Translations under genes and position numbers: made by a program
Source of the DNA: Bacteroidales bacterium
GTDB lineage: Bacteria > Bacteroidota > Bacteroidia > Bacteroidales > UBA3824
Direction: 5' to 3'
Length of the DNA: 34,923 nt
Assembly (NCBI GenBank): GCA_017412115.1
Contig: JAFPYR010000077.1
Coordinates: forward strand, 1-34,923
Notes under the pieces: generated by a model
The model's database searches: none
What the model was told of the DNA's origin: nothing
The model's input: only the letters and a program-made list of their open reading frames with translations
Shown: positions 8,270-16,426 of the stretch, in pieces
How positions within the stretch are numbered: position 1 is the first letter of the stretch
Layout: each line of letters begins with the position of its first letter

Positions 8270-8301
8270 TTTGGTGGTTCGGAAATTGTTTTGTAATTTT
8301 G
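8270..8301 (+). promoter_or_regulatory. Bacteroides-type promoter for a small RNA
   Basis: TTTG at 8270-8273, a 20-bp spacer, then TAATTTTG at 8294-8301 match the Bacteroidota primary-sigma consensus (TTTG, 19-21 bp, TAnnTTTG). The spacer equals that of three other plus-strand promoters in the window (32259, 33919, 34243). It points away from all nearby genes, towards the structured region 8304-8402. The predicted start is near 8305. Confidence 0.68.
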
Positions 8302-8303
8302 TG

Positions 8304-8402
8304 ATGCGGATGTCTTTGAGGGCGACCTCTTAGGCGCGGGGTGTGCTTCCTCTCGCAGGAGTATACTCTTAACTGCATAGCCCGGTTAACGGGCTATTTT
8401 TA
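8304..8402 (+). ncRNA. Candidate structured small RNA, opposite to the capsid genes
   Basis: This is a roughly 98-nt RNA between a consensus promoter and an intrinsic terminator, in the gap between scaffold and minor head genes and on the strand opposite to both. A hand fold gives a closing helix ATGCGG (8304-8309) with CTGCAT (8373-8378). It encloses hairpin 1, GAGG-GCGA-CCTC (8318-8329, GNRA tetraloop). Hairpin 2 pairs GCGGGG (8336-8341) with TCTCGC (8351-8356). Hairpin 3 is GGAG-TATA-CTCT (8358-8369). The terminator follows at once and shares two bases with the closing helix. There is no convincing reading frame. It does not match any RNA family I know. Its 3' end touches the stop codon of the minor head gene, so any antisense overlap is only a few bases. 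Confidence 0.58.
8377..8402 (+). terminator. Intrinsic terminator of the small RNA
   Basis: ATAGCCCG (8377-8384), a 5-nt loop GTTAA and CGGGCTAT (8390-8397) form an 8-bp stem, followed on the plus strand by a short T tract (8397-8401). The other strand has no T tract after the stem, so it serves rightward transcription. The tract overlaps the stop codon of the minor head gene. Confidence 0.8.
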
Positions 8403-10094
8403 TATTACATCAAAATCAAAGATTTTAGAAATTCCCCTAACAACACAATAAACCTTTTTAAGTTGGTTTTGTTGTCCATAATAATGTTGTCCATTTTTTA
8501 ACCTATCATTTAAATAATGATATATCCCATCAATAATTTTTTTATCAGAATACATCGACGGGTCATAAAAGAATAACATTACACTATTACTTAAATCATT
8601 AGGATTCTGAGCGTTCCAACCAACTAATTGCCCGTTTTTTTCTTTCAATTGATTTCTATAAAAAGCTCTATCCTCAGTTACTGATTTTATGTCCATTCTT
8701 ACTCCATTTAAAATAATATCAAGAGCCTTATTCTGTGTGCCGTTTGCGTTGTCGATGCCTTCTGGTTGCACAATAACAGAATTTCCCATTGTAAACAATT
8801 CCTCAATACATTTATTTTCGAGGTCTAAGCCTGTCAGTGGTTTCCCGTCGGGGGTTAAATTTGCGAAAAAAGAGCCTGTGCCTTGTGAGTTATGCCCTTT
8901 ATGTCGTGCCATTAATCCCCCTGTTGTCGGGTCAAATTTTACGTCCGTATAGTCAGGGTCAGAATTTAGTTTCAAATATTCATTCTGTCGCTCTTTCATT
9001 GTAGTGTCCGTCAAACGGGTAAGGATTAACGGATTACTTTTTATCCATTGCGGCAGTGCTTTTTGCGGATTTGCAGCAATGGCTTTAAATTGCATAAAAT
9101 GCGCTGCAAAATATTGTTTAAAACCGTCGGGAAAATCCTTTATCATTATAGAGTCCAAATACTCTTTCCCTTTGCCTTCGTCCTGTGCGTCCCAGTATTT
9201 TGCGAATTGTGCGGGTGTCATTGTTATTGGTGTGATGTAACAACGGCAATTCGGATGCCAACCAAACCACACAAAATTTTTCGGATACTTTCCGGCGCAT
9301 TGGTCGCAAATGTCGTTTAATTCGATGATTTTTTCTTCGCCTTTGGAATTTCTGCGTGTGGTGGTATGGTTGCCGCTGAGGTGGATTTCGTAACCTAAAA
9401 CGACATCCATTGCATTGTAACTGTCAATTTCGGCACTACGGTATGCGGCATTTACTTCTGTGCGCATCAATCGCTCGCAGTTCTTTTCGGGATTTTTGTA
9501 TACGCCCGGTTTGCCGCCGTGCTTCATTTTTCCGTTGCCGTCGGTGTTGAGAAATTCTTTAACGCTGTTTTTTGTTTCGTTTACTCCTTTGCCGCCCTTG
9601 ATTGCGTCATGAACGATTTGTTCTATTATTTTTTTGCTGTCGCCTTTGAAGTCCCATACTCGGTTTGATAGATTGTTCATTGCTCCGCCTCGGTAGGATA
9701 CGGTTTGAGCGTGTCCTGCGACTGCTTCCATTCTCCGTGCCTCGGTTGCCTGTTGTTTAAGTTTGCGGAGACCGTAGGGCTGGCGGTTTGACTTTGTGAG
9801 TTTTGCGATTGCTTGCTCGGCTTGCTCTGTTGCATTGTTCAGCCCCTCTTGATACCACCTTGAAACTCCCGACCCTATTAAAAGGTTGATTTTCCCCTCT
9901 AAAATTCGCAGCAAATTCATTACTTTGCGCTCGTGTATTCCATGTGCGTTCCATTTAAAATCGCCGCCAGCCTCTATGTAATTGCGCAGTTCCTCAATCG
10001 CTTGCACAAATGTGGAAACGGTTAAGGTTCTAAGCTTTTTTAACATCGCATCGAGCCATTTTACAAGTTTTTTTCGTCTTTCGGTGTCTGTCAT
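8400..10094 (-). CDS. Minor head protein (Mu F / SPP1 gp7-like) fused to a CdiA-like nuclease domain
   Basis: At 564 residues this is about twice the usual length of the family. Residues 1-290 are the minor head part. They end in the zinc-like pattern C263-x2-C266 ... H280-P-x-C283-x-C285 typical of the Mu F-like domain, a portal-associated protein present in few copies. A linker around 290-395 follows. Residues 395-564 look like a PD-(D/E)xK nuclease: a helix with E426/E431, then ALDIILNGVRMDIKSV with D459 and D468-x-K470, close to the CdiA C-terminal tRNase type as I remember it. Phage head proteins ending in toxin-like nucleases are known as polyvalent or injected effector arrangements. 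No immunity gene is evident next to it. Five bases separate it from the gp10-like gene. Confidence 0.75.
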   Translation of the reverse strand: MTDTERRKKLVKWLDAMLKKLRTLTVSTFVQAIEELRNYIEAGGDFKWNAHGIHERKVMNLLRILEGKINLLIGSGVSRWYQEGLNNATEQAEQAIAKLTKSNRQPYGLRKLKQQATEARRMEAVAGHAQTVSYRGGAMNNLSNRVWDFKGDSKKIIEQIVHDAIKGGKGVNETKNSVKEFLNTDGNGKMKHGGKPGVYKNPEKNCERLMRTEVNAAYRSAEIDSYNAMDVVLGYEIHLSGNHTTTRRNSKGEEKIIELNDICDQCAGKYPKNFVWFGWHPNCRCYITPITMTPAQFAKYWDAQDEGKGKEYLDSIMIKDFPDGFKQYFAAHFMQFKAIAANPQKALPQWIKSNPLILTRLTDTTMKERQNEYLKLNSDPDYTDVKFDPTTGGLMARHKGHNSQGTGSFFANLTPDGKPLTGLDLENKCIEELFTMGNSVIVQPEGIDNANGTQNKALDIILNGVRMDIKSVTEDRAFYRNQLKEKNGQLVGWNAQNPNDLSNSVMLFFYDPSMYSDKKIIDGIYHYLNDRLKNGQHYYGQQNQLKKVYCVVRGISKIFDFDVI

Positions 10095-10098
10095 TTTT

Positions 10099-10620
10099 TT
10101 AGATTTTAATCTCTCGTAAATAAGCCATTAATTCCTCACCAAGATGGGAGGCTGGTTCGGTTAATACAAAGTAGCCTTTGCTTTCAACGGCTGCGGCATA
10201 ATTCGCTCCTGCAACAATGATTGCGACAAAACTATTCGGAAAACGTGCGGCGGTTTCGTCTGCAACTGCGATTCCAAGTTCCGAGCCGGGCTTTGATTCA
10301 AAGTTCGCCGCGACTTTCACGCCCTTGTCGTAAATAGCAAAGCCGATTGAGTTTCTTAATACTTCGCTGTCGTCGATATAATTCGGCTGGTGCGGATTGT
10401 AGACTTTTTTTGTCTTGCCGTCTTCGGTTGTAATAGTTTTGTAGCGCATTGTTGCCGGTGGCGACGGCAAGTTCCGCGCCCTCTCGACAACCTTTAAGCA
10501 AGCGGCTTGAACCGCCATAATGATGCGGCGGTTCAATTTTTCGGACACCTGCGATATGTCTTTGAATAGTTCGTCGATATTGGCGTTTTCCTTACCATTG
10601 ATTTTGAATTTTATTGGCAT
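10099..10620 (-). CDS. HK97 gp10-like neck or tail-completion protein
   Basis: This 173-residue protein starts MPIKFKINGKENANIDELFK. Residues 20-50 form a basic helix (LNRRIIMAVQAACLKVVERARN), followed by a loop and a C-terminal YAAAVESKGYFVLTEPA segment. This matches the HK97 gp10 family layout of an N-terminal helix plus a tyrosine-containing strand that faces the tail. Finding it between portal and minor head genes is less common than after the capsid, but it occurs in some Bacteroidales phages. The gene is one base from the portal stop and five from the minor head start, so it is in the same transcript. Confidence 0.62.
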   Translation of the reverse strand: MPIKFKINGKENANIDELFKDISQVSEKLNRRIIMAVQAACLKVVERARNLPSPPATMRYKTITTEDGKTKKVYNPHQPNYIDDSEVLRNSIGFAIYDKGVKVAANFESKPGSELGIAVADETAARFPNSFVAIIVAGANYAAAVESKGYFVLTEPASHLGEELMAYLREIKI

Positions 10621-10621
10621 T

Positions 10622-12058
10622 TTAGATTCCCCCTAACATCATTTCGGTTTGGTTCGTCGTATCTTTCTTCTCTGTGATGAGTTCTTCTTCTTCTTCCGGG
10701 TTCGCTCCTGTGTTGAGTGCTTCGGCTGTCATTGTGATTGCCGTGTGTGGACTGATTAAGTCGTTGTTGTAAGCAGTCGTGATTTGGTTGAGAGCGGTCT
10801 GTTTATCTGGAAGTGTGAACGGCTTTATTTCTGCCGTAATGATAGTATCGGCGCAGTCTTTAATGAATTGCGGTGTTGGGTTCATCGTTGCAAGGTACGC
10901 CTTGACGACGTTGATTCTGCGTTGCAAATATTCGTCGAAAATCTCGCGTTTTTCTTGAACTTTAAGGTGGCTATCCATAAAAAGTAATTCAAGAGCCACT
11001 CCCGATACACCACCCAAACTCTTGACGTTTTCAAATGAAATGTCGGGGGTTTGGCTGATTGTGTAAATCATTCGGAGGAGGGTGTCAATCTCCAACCGTA
11101 CAGCTTCGGGGGCTTGCGACCACGACAAATATTGTGCGTTGCCGCCGTCCATCATTTCGATTACTGCGCCCGTCTCTCCTTTTTGCGCCCATGATTTTAT
11201 CTGTCCTGTAACGAGGATTTTAGGCGATGCGTGGTAGTCGTTTGTGTCTGCAAAATTCGATAAAAGGGTTTCTAAACGCTCGATTAACGCCTGCACATCT
11301 GCCCATTCGACTTGCTCCTGCTCTCCGTAAATAATCGGAATTTTACCGATTGGATTTTGCATTGGGTATCCGGGCGCGAGTTCGATACTCTTCCCGTTGA
11401 TGCTCCACTTGTAAAACACCGTTGCAGTGTAGGTTTCAAAATAGACGGTAGTGCTTGGTCTGCCGTCCGTGTTGGTTTCTGCCTTAGTGTACTCGCGTGA
11501 AAATGCGACGAGGTCTCCGTTTTCGTCAAAATACGGATAAAGGGTATCTCCTTTTTCAGGTGCGAAAATAGCGCAGCGTAGGCGGATAGGACTTTCAAAT
11601 CCGTAGCGTTTGGTTGTTTCGGGATCTGCAACTGCAAACCAATACTCTGCAACTTCACGGTTGCTCATCATGTACCTTGCTACCCTGCGATTGAGGGTGT
11701 TGATTTTTACGTCTCGAAAAACGGCATTAACGCTGTCGAGGACTTCATTTTGCAAGTCTGCGGTGAGGGTTGGCTCGTTACCGAAAAGGAACGCCACGGC
11801 ACGTCTTACAATCAATTTTTGCAAGGCGAGGGCTATTCTCTCTACAGGCACAATGCGTGTGCCGCTGTCTGTCTTGACGGTCTTGTCTCGGCGTATGCTC
11901 GGATTTGATACGTCGTGCAGTTTTGGGTCTAACTGTTTTTTAAAAAGGTCATAACCGCCCTTTTCGTCGGTGTCGGTCATCCTGCCTTTTTTCAGTTCGC
12001 CGATTGCTTTCTCAAAGTCGGCAGTTTGGATTAATTCTGTGATTTCTTCTATGTCCAT
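10622..12058 (-). CDS. Portal protein (SPP1 gp6-like)
   Basis: This 478-residue protein forms the dodecameric ring through which DNA enters and leaves the head. Typical features are the N-terminal helix MDIEEITELIQTADFEKAI; RIALALQKLIVRRAVAFLFGNEPTL (wing helices, about 75-100); GKIPIIYGEQEQVEWADVQALIERL (about 240); the crown/clip region with the LGGVSGVALELLFMDSHLKV helix (about 350-370); and an acidic C-terminal tail EEEEELITEKKD. Length is normal for the SPP1 gp6 group. It follows the large terminase by about 20 bases, the standard packaging order. Confidence 0.9.
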   Translation of the reverse strand: MDIEEITELIQTADFEKAIGELKKGRMTDTDEKGGYDLFKKQLDPKLHDVSNPSIRRDKTVKTDSGTRIVPVERIALALQKLIVRRAVAFLFGNEPTLTADLQNEVLDSVNAVFRDVKINTLNRRVARYMMSNREVAEYWFAVADPETTKRYGFESPIRLRCAIFAPEKGDTLYPYFDENGDLVAFSREYTKAETNTDGRPSTTVYFETYTATVFYKWSINGKSIELAPGYPMQNPIGKIPIIYGEQEQVEWADVQALIERLETLLSNFADTNDYHASPKILVTGQIKSWAQKGETGAVIEMMDGGNAQYLSWSQAPEAVRLEIDTLLRMIYTISQTPDISFENVKSLGGVSGVALELLFMDSHLKVQEKREIFDEYLQRRINVVKAYLATMNPTPQFIKDCADTIITAEIKPFTLPDKQTALNQITTAYNNDLISPHTAITMTAEALNTGANPEEEEELITEKKDTTNQTEMMLGGI

Positions 12059-12078
12059 TTTTTTGTGCGTTTAATTTG

Positions 12079-13542
12079 TTATACAAAATAATCGGCGGCG
12101 TTGACGTTGGACGCGCTTGGTCTAAATTCGACCGTGCCGGTCAAAGCGTCCGGTGCGTCATCGTGTGCGTTGTGTCCTGTTTTCATATAGTTTTTAATGT
12201 CCCGCGCAAATTCAGGGAATAACGACTCCCAGCCTTGCGGAAAATAAACGAGGTTTTGAACGTCTGCGGAGTGCGTGTAGATGCGGCTTTGCTTGTTCTT
12301 ACCCTGCGCAAACCATTTAATATAAGTTTTGCTGTTTCCATTCTCGCGGAGTATTCGCTCCACGTTACGTGCAAACCCTCGACCGCCATTGTTGCTTTCG
12401 ATGTAGGCTGTGTCTACGTTGAAACGCGAGAGGGAATTTGCCACGGCTGGTTCAGTGTATTCCATCGGCTTTTGAGTGTATATAACATCGAGGATAAAAT
12501 TTCCTCGCGTTGTCTCGATGTAGGTAATACTACAAAGATAGTCGCTGCCTGTGTCTGCGGTATCGGTGTAGTTCTTTACCACTTGCCCCTTTTCAAATGG
12601 TGTGATGTAATACGTCTTGAACCCGTTTTCATACATCAAGCCGTGGAGCGGCATCGGATTCTGCATATACTGCGTTTCAAAGACGTAAGGGTTAACGCGG
12701 TTTAATTCGTCCAATTCTGCGAGGTCGAGTTTGAACGACCACAAGGCCTCGCGCTGCCCTTGTTCGTTGGTGTATACGGCAGGGAGGCTCAGCACCGTCC
12801 ATTTGTCGGGTTCGTTTTTAAGCAAGTATCCGCAAAGGTCATCTTCGTGTAACCGCTGCATAATGATAATAATTGGCGTATTTCGGCTGTTTACACGGTT
12901 GCGGATGGTGGTGTCGAACTTTTGATTTACTTTGTCGCGGATAACGGGCGAGAGCGCATCGTCAGGCTTGATTGGGTCGTCGATGATGATTGCGCCGCCA
13001 AACTGCGCATTTTGTGTCGCGGTGTCGAGTTCGTCGAGGTTGGTGTTGATTTCTTCCTTATCCACGAGGCCAGCACCGAAGCCTGTAACCTGTCCCCCGC
13101 TTGATACGGCGTAAAGACCGCCACCGCTCTCGTTATACCACGAAGACGTGTTTCTGCTTGTTGGTGTCGTGCCGGGAAAGAGTTGACGGTATTTGTCGGC
13201 TCGGCATATCTCCTGCACCCCTGCGCTGTTGCTGCGGACGAGACCGTCGGAATAACTCAAATGAATGAATTTGGATTTTGGGTTGATTGCAAATCCGTAT
13301 GAGATAAAGTTTTTTACGGCGAGTTCGGTCTTGCCAAAACGCGGCGCAATGTTGATGATTAGACGTTTGATTTCTCCGCTGACTACTCGGTTGAGGTAGT
13401 CTGATATAAGGGTATGATGCCGACCAACCACAAATTTTCGTTTGTGGTTTTCGACAAAAAAAAACCTCGTAAAATTCAAGACAGAACTTTTACAGAAGTT
13501 TTTTGTAATTTCGACTTCGGATATGTTGTCGGCTGTGGTCAT
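12079..13542 (-). CDS. terL: Terminase large subunit
   Basis: This is the 487-residue packaging motor ATPase and nuclease. I start it at the ATG 13540-13542 because it overlaps the stop of the small-subunit gene as ATGA. A longer frame would begin 50 codons upstream inside that gene with a basic, low-complexity extension. Visible motifs are a Walker A-like loop (IAPRFGKTELAV), Walker B (AIIIDDPIKPDDA), the coupling segment IIIIMQRLHEDDLCGYL, and an RNase H-like nuclease with D in DTADTGSDY, E in YIESNNGGRGF and HDDAPDAL near the C-terminus. Length and order are normal. It should act with the DUF5681-like protein upstream and the portal downstream. Confidence 0.92.
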   Translation of the reverse strand: MTTADNISEVEITKNFCKSSVLNFTRFFFVENHKRKFVVGRHHTLISDYLNRVVSGEIKRLIINIAPRFGKTELAVKNFISYGFAINPKSKFIHLSYSDGLVRSNSAGVQEICRADKYRQLFPGTTPTSRNTSSWYNESGGGLYAVSSGGQVTGFGAGLVDKEEINTNLDELDTATQNAQFGGAIIIDDPIKPDDALSPVIRDKVNQKFDTTIRNRVNSRNTPIIIIMQRLHEDDLCGYLLKNEPDKWTVLSLPAVYTNEQGQREALWSFKLDLAELDELNRVNPYVFETQYMQNPMPLHGLMYENGFKTYYITPFEKGQVVKNYTDTADTGSDYLCSITYIETTRGNFILDVIYTQKPMEYTEPAVANSLSRFNVDTAYIESNNGGRGFARNVERILRENGNSKTYIKWFAQGKNKQSRIYTHSADVQNLVYFPQGWESLFPEFARDIKNYMKTGHNAHDDAPDALTGTVEFRPSASNVNAADYFV

Positions 13543-13973
13543 ACGCTCTCTTGTAGTTTTTGCAAAAATTCTTTTGCCTGCGCAGGGGTGAGGTTTCTTT
13601 CGGGGATTAGGGCCTCGCCATTTGCGCCGGTGATTTCGTGCTTGATTGCCTTGCCGTGCTGCCTGTCCCTCAACTTTTCGAGAGTGCGGCACGTGCCGTT
13701 CTTCATCTCCGTCAAAATTGCCATTATCAGACTACGAGGGTAGGCGGGTACGTCGGCGCACTTGACTAATACCTGCAATGCGTCCACCGACGCGGAAAGG
13801 ATTAGATTGTCCCATTCGTCGATTTCGCGGTCGCATAGGTTGTGCAGTTTCTTGGCGGCATTCGTGCCGAGCGCGGTCTTGTAGGCGGCGAGGGCGGTGT
13901 TTTTCGGTCGCCCTTTTGGGTTGCCCGATTGTCCTTTCTTGAAAGGGATAAGATGGCTTGTGTCTCGTGGCAT
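13539..13973 (-). CDS. Terminase small subunit-like protein, DUF5681 N-terminus
   Basis: This 144-residue protein has the N-terminal signature FKKGQSGNPKGRPKNTAL (residues 11-28), which defines the DUF5681 family often found just before the large terminase. The middle is helical, and the C-terminal part contains DRQHGKAIKHEITGANGEAL. It probably recognises phage DNA and delivers it to the ATPase. The ATGA overlap with the large subunit gene implies coupled translation at a fixed ratio. The family is annotated in databases by context only, so the role is inference from position. Confidence 0.78.
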   Translation of the reverse strand: MPRDTSHLIPFKKGQSGNPKGRPKNTALAAYKTALGTNAAKKLHNLCDREIDEWDNLILSASVDALQVLVKCADVPAYPRSLIMAILTEMKNGTCRTLEKLRDRQHGKAIKHEITGANGEALIPERNLTPAQAKEFLQKLQESV

Positions 13974-14008
13974 TTTCTTTTCTCTGTTTTTGTTTTTTTA
14001 ATACTCTG

Positions 14009-15394
14009 TTAAGCGGCGGTCTCCTCAGCCTTTGTTTCGGCTGCGGATTCGACCTTTACCGCTGTGCCGCCTGTTAGCGTCTCCCATCTCTTGATAATCA
14101 CGTCGCAATAGACGGGGGATAACTCGCAAGCGTAGGCGGTGCGTTTCAATTGCTCGGCGGCGATTATGGTCGTGCCGGAGCCTCCAAATGGGTCGAATAC
14201 AATTTCTCCCACTCTGCTGCTGTTTGTTATCTGCTGCCCAAAAAGTTTGACCGGCTTCATCGTCGGGTGGTCTTTTGCTTTCATCGGACGCTCGCAGTCG
14301 ATTATGGTGGTCGGGAGTTGCAAGATGGCGGTTAAGAGGTTCTTTAACTCGTCTTTTGAGGCTTTCTCCACGTCGAGCTGCTCGGCGGTCTTGATAACGT
14401 CCGAGAGGTTACGTTTCGGGCAGAAGTAGTGTGCGCGTCCCTCTTTGGTGAAGTACAGACACGGCTCGTAGATGAGTTGGTAGTCCTTTCTCGTCAAACA
14501 AAAATGATTTTTTCGCCATATAAGGGTGTCGTGCCAAGCGAGCGACTTCGGGGCTGCGTCTCGAAATGCTTGCATGAATTGCATCGAGTGCCAAACGTAC
14601 ACCGCGCCGCCGGGCTTGCAGACTTCGTTCATAACGATGTAAGCCTTTGTCAAAAACTCGCGGAACCGCGCCTCACTCATCTTGTCGTTTTCGATTTTGT
14701 TTTGCTCGTCTGAGCGCGTCGCGGATTTTTGTTTTTTATACTTTTCTATCGATCGTGCTTTCTCCTCGTAGTTGACGTTGTAGGGAGGGTCTGTCAGCAC
14801 CAAGTCCGCGTGTCGTCCCTGCATGAATTTCAAAACGCCATCGAGGTCGGTGCAGTCGCCGCAGTAGAGGCGGTGCTTGCCGAGTTGCCAAATGTCGCCC
14901 GGCTTGCAGACGGTCTCTTTTTCGGATTTCATCGCCTCGTCCACGTCGAAGTTGTCCTCATCGGCTTCTTCTTCGAGTTTCGGGTCTGCAAGGGTTGGGA
15001 TTTCTATGGCGCAAGCGTTTATAAGAGCCTCGTCCCACTCGTTGGCGAGGTCGTCGTAGTCCCATTCGCCGTAGGCGGAGTTGTCTTTGAGGATTATGCG
15101 TTTCAACTGCTCCGCGTCCACGTCGCCTGTTATGACCTTGCATTTCGCGGTCTTGAACTGCAAGGCTTTCATCGCCTCAAAGCGCATATTACCGCCGATG
15201 ATGATGTATTGGTCGGCGTGTCGGTATGCGATTATTTCGCGCAGTTGGAGCATCTCGGGGTCTTGGACGATGCTGTCTTTTAGTTTCTTGAAGTTGTTGT
15301 CCTTGATGATACGCGGGTTTTTGGGAACGCCGGGGATTTGTCCCGTGTTCCGCTTCAATGCCTTGATTGATATGTCGAGCGTTTCAAATGTCAT
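14009..15394 (-). CDS. ParB/Srx-like domain fused to DNA N6-adenine methyltransferase
   Basis: This is a 461-residue fusion. Residues 1-110 have ParB-like features: NPRIIKDNNFKKLKDSI, then IIGGNMRFEAMKAL (about 65-78). Residues 160-450 form the methyltransferase, with TDPPYNVNY (D202-P-P-Y205) before the SAM-binding FDPFGGSGTTIIAAEQ motif near residue 420, the beta-class order for adenine methylation. The internal DHPTMKPVKLF segment is also typical. ParB-methyltransferase fusions are frequent in phage packaging regions. They probably protect the genome from host restriction or mark it. No matching restriction gene is seen. It lies between the PLD-like protein and the small terminase. Confidence 0.88.
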   Translation of the reverse strand: MTFETLDISIKALKRNTGQIPGVPKNPRIIKDNNFKKLKDSIVQDPEMLQLREIIAYRHADQYIIIGGNMRFEAMKALQFKTAKCKVITGDVDAEQLKRIILKDNSAYGEWDYDDLANEWDEALINACAIEIPTLADPKLEEEADEDNFDVDEAMKSEKETVCKPGDIWQLGKHRLYCGDCTDLDGVLKFMQGRHADLVLTDPPYNVNYEEKARSIEKYKKQKSATRSDEQNKIENDKMSEARFREFLTKAYIVMNEVCKPGGAVYVWHSMQFMQAFRDAAPKSLAWHDTLIWRKNHFCLTRKDYQLIYEPCLYFTKEGRAHYFCPKRNLSDVIKTAEQLDVEKASKDELKNLLTAILQLPTTIIDCERPMKAKDHPTMKPVKLFGQQITNSSRVGEIVFDPFGGSGTTIIAAEQLKRTAYACELSPVYCDVIIKRWETLTGGTAVKVESAAETKAEETAA

Positions 15395-15408
15395 TTTTGT
15401 TTACGAAG

Positions 15409-15612
15409 TTAAAAAGGTGCAACTTCATAACCCTTAGTCATCTGTGTGTAAGGGTCGTTGTTTTTTAATTCTCGAATAAGTTTCCACTCTTCCGATGTTA
15501 ATTGCTCGCCCCTGTATTGTTTATACAAGGCTTTTTCTGTCGGTGTGGAATTTCCACCGCCGCTTGTGAATGCTCCGAGAGGGTCTTCTTCTTCCGTATA
15601 TTTTTTTGCCAT
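15409..15612 (-). CDS. Small hydrophilic protein of unknown function
   Basis: This is a 67-residue protein from the ATG at 15610-15612 (MAKKYTEEEDPLGAFTSGGG). An earlier in-frame ATG at 15636 would overlap the preceding gene by 20 bases and was not chosen. It is highly charged and probably disordered in its first half. The helical end contains KALYKQYRGEQLTSEEWKL and then NDPYTQM. It sits between the PLD-like gene and the ParB-methyltransferase with short spacing, so it is cotranscribed. I do not recognise the family. Confidence 0.6.
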   Translation of the reverse strand: MAKKYTEEEDPLGAFTSGGGNSTPTEKALYKQYRGEQLTSEEWKLIRELKNNDPYTQMTKGYEVAPF

Positions 15613-15616
15613 ATTT

Positions 15617-16402
15617 TTATTCTTTAAATTGAACATTATTGATTAAATCCCACAATTTCTTGCGGTCTTTGGTTTCGTCTATCGTGTGAAATTTGTTTGA
15701 GAATTTCTCGAAGTTGTTGGCGTAAAAGTCATACACTTCGGGGTTTTCCTCAAATATGAATTGTTCGATGTTCGCGGAACTGCAAAGGTTCGCGCTGCCC
15801 TGCATTATCATCTTTCTGCCGTCTGGTGTCTCGATTTGAAATGTCTTGGTGTGAATGTGCGAGACGCTAAGTTGGAAACGTCCACGGAATTCCTCGGCAT
15901 CAAGGGTTTTATAGATGTAAGGCACGATGTCGTGTCGTTTCAAACTGAAAAAATAAACCGAGACAAACAATTCAAGGTCGATGATGTAGTTTGCCCTCAT
16001 TAGGGCGGCGAGAGCGTCCACGTTTGCCTCGTTCATTCCGAGTGTGGAAATGATGCACCGCTTGGCTTGTATGTGGTGTTTTGTAAGGAAAGCGTGGATG
16101 AAGTCTCCGAAAATGAAGGAACCGCTGACGATTACGTCGTAGCGGAAGCCCGGCGTTGGCGGTAATTCGGCGGCGAGTTTTTTTGCGTTGTCGTGCTTGA
16201 TTGCCGTGGTTTTGAAATAACATTTTTTCGGCTTGATGTAGCGAGCATTGAACTCGAAATCTTCAAAGTATTCTTTTGTGAATACTTTGTCCTGCTCGCG
16301 CTCCTCGTCTTGTTCCTTTGTTGTCTTTGGGTCAACGTCAAAGGAAAGGTTGGAGAAGTCGATATTCTGCAAGTCGATTATGTTGTTTTTCTTCTTCGGC
16401 AT
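15617..16402 (-). CDS. PLD-like (phospholipase D superfamily) protein, single HKD-type motif
   Basis: This 261-residue protein has the segment HIHTKTFQIE at 182-191: H184-x-K186, with glutamate at 191 where the classical HKD motif has aspartate. QGSANLCSSANIEQFIFE follows at 201-218, with the G-S-x-N of the PLD core. Only one such motif is present, as in Nuc-like nucleases that dimerise to build one active site. The N-terminal 45 residues are charged and probably disordered. FRYDVIVSGSFIFGDFI and KRCIISTLGMNEANVDAL form the alternating strands and helices expected. A nuclease is more likely than a lipase, given the VRR-NUC and methyltransferase neighbours. It is the first gene after the promoter at 16436, with a dyad element in its leader. 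Confidence 0.7.
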   Translation of the reverse strand: MPKKKNNIIDLQNIDFSNLSFDVDPKTTKEQDEEREQDKVFTKEYFEDFEFNARYIKPKKCYFKTTAIKHDNAKKLAAELPPTPGFRYDVIVSGSFIFGDFIHAFLTKHHIQAKRCIISTLGMNEANVDALAALMRANYIIDLELFVSVYFFSLKRHDIVPYIYKTLDAEEFRGRFQLSVSHIHTKTFQIETPDGRKMIMQGSANLCSSANIEQFIFEENPEVYDFYANNFEKFSNKFHTIDETKDRKKLWDLINNVQFKE

Positions 16403-16411
16403 AGCATTTAA

Positions 16412-16426
16412 ACATTATTTTAATGT
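16412..16426. repeat. Perfect dyad ACATTA-TTT-TAATGT
   Basis: ACATTATTTTAATGT is a perfect inverted repeat with 3-bp centre. It lies between the late promoter (16436-16464) and the start codon at 16402, so it is in the transcribed leader, ten bases before the PLD-like gene. The same element occurs near gene starts elsewhere in the window. Confidence 0.6.

Noticed and set aside
13542..13692. N-terminal extension of the large terminase
   Set aside because: The extra 50 residues overlap the small-subunit gene and are basic, Pro-rich and not terminase-like; the ATGA overlap start is better.
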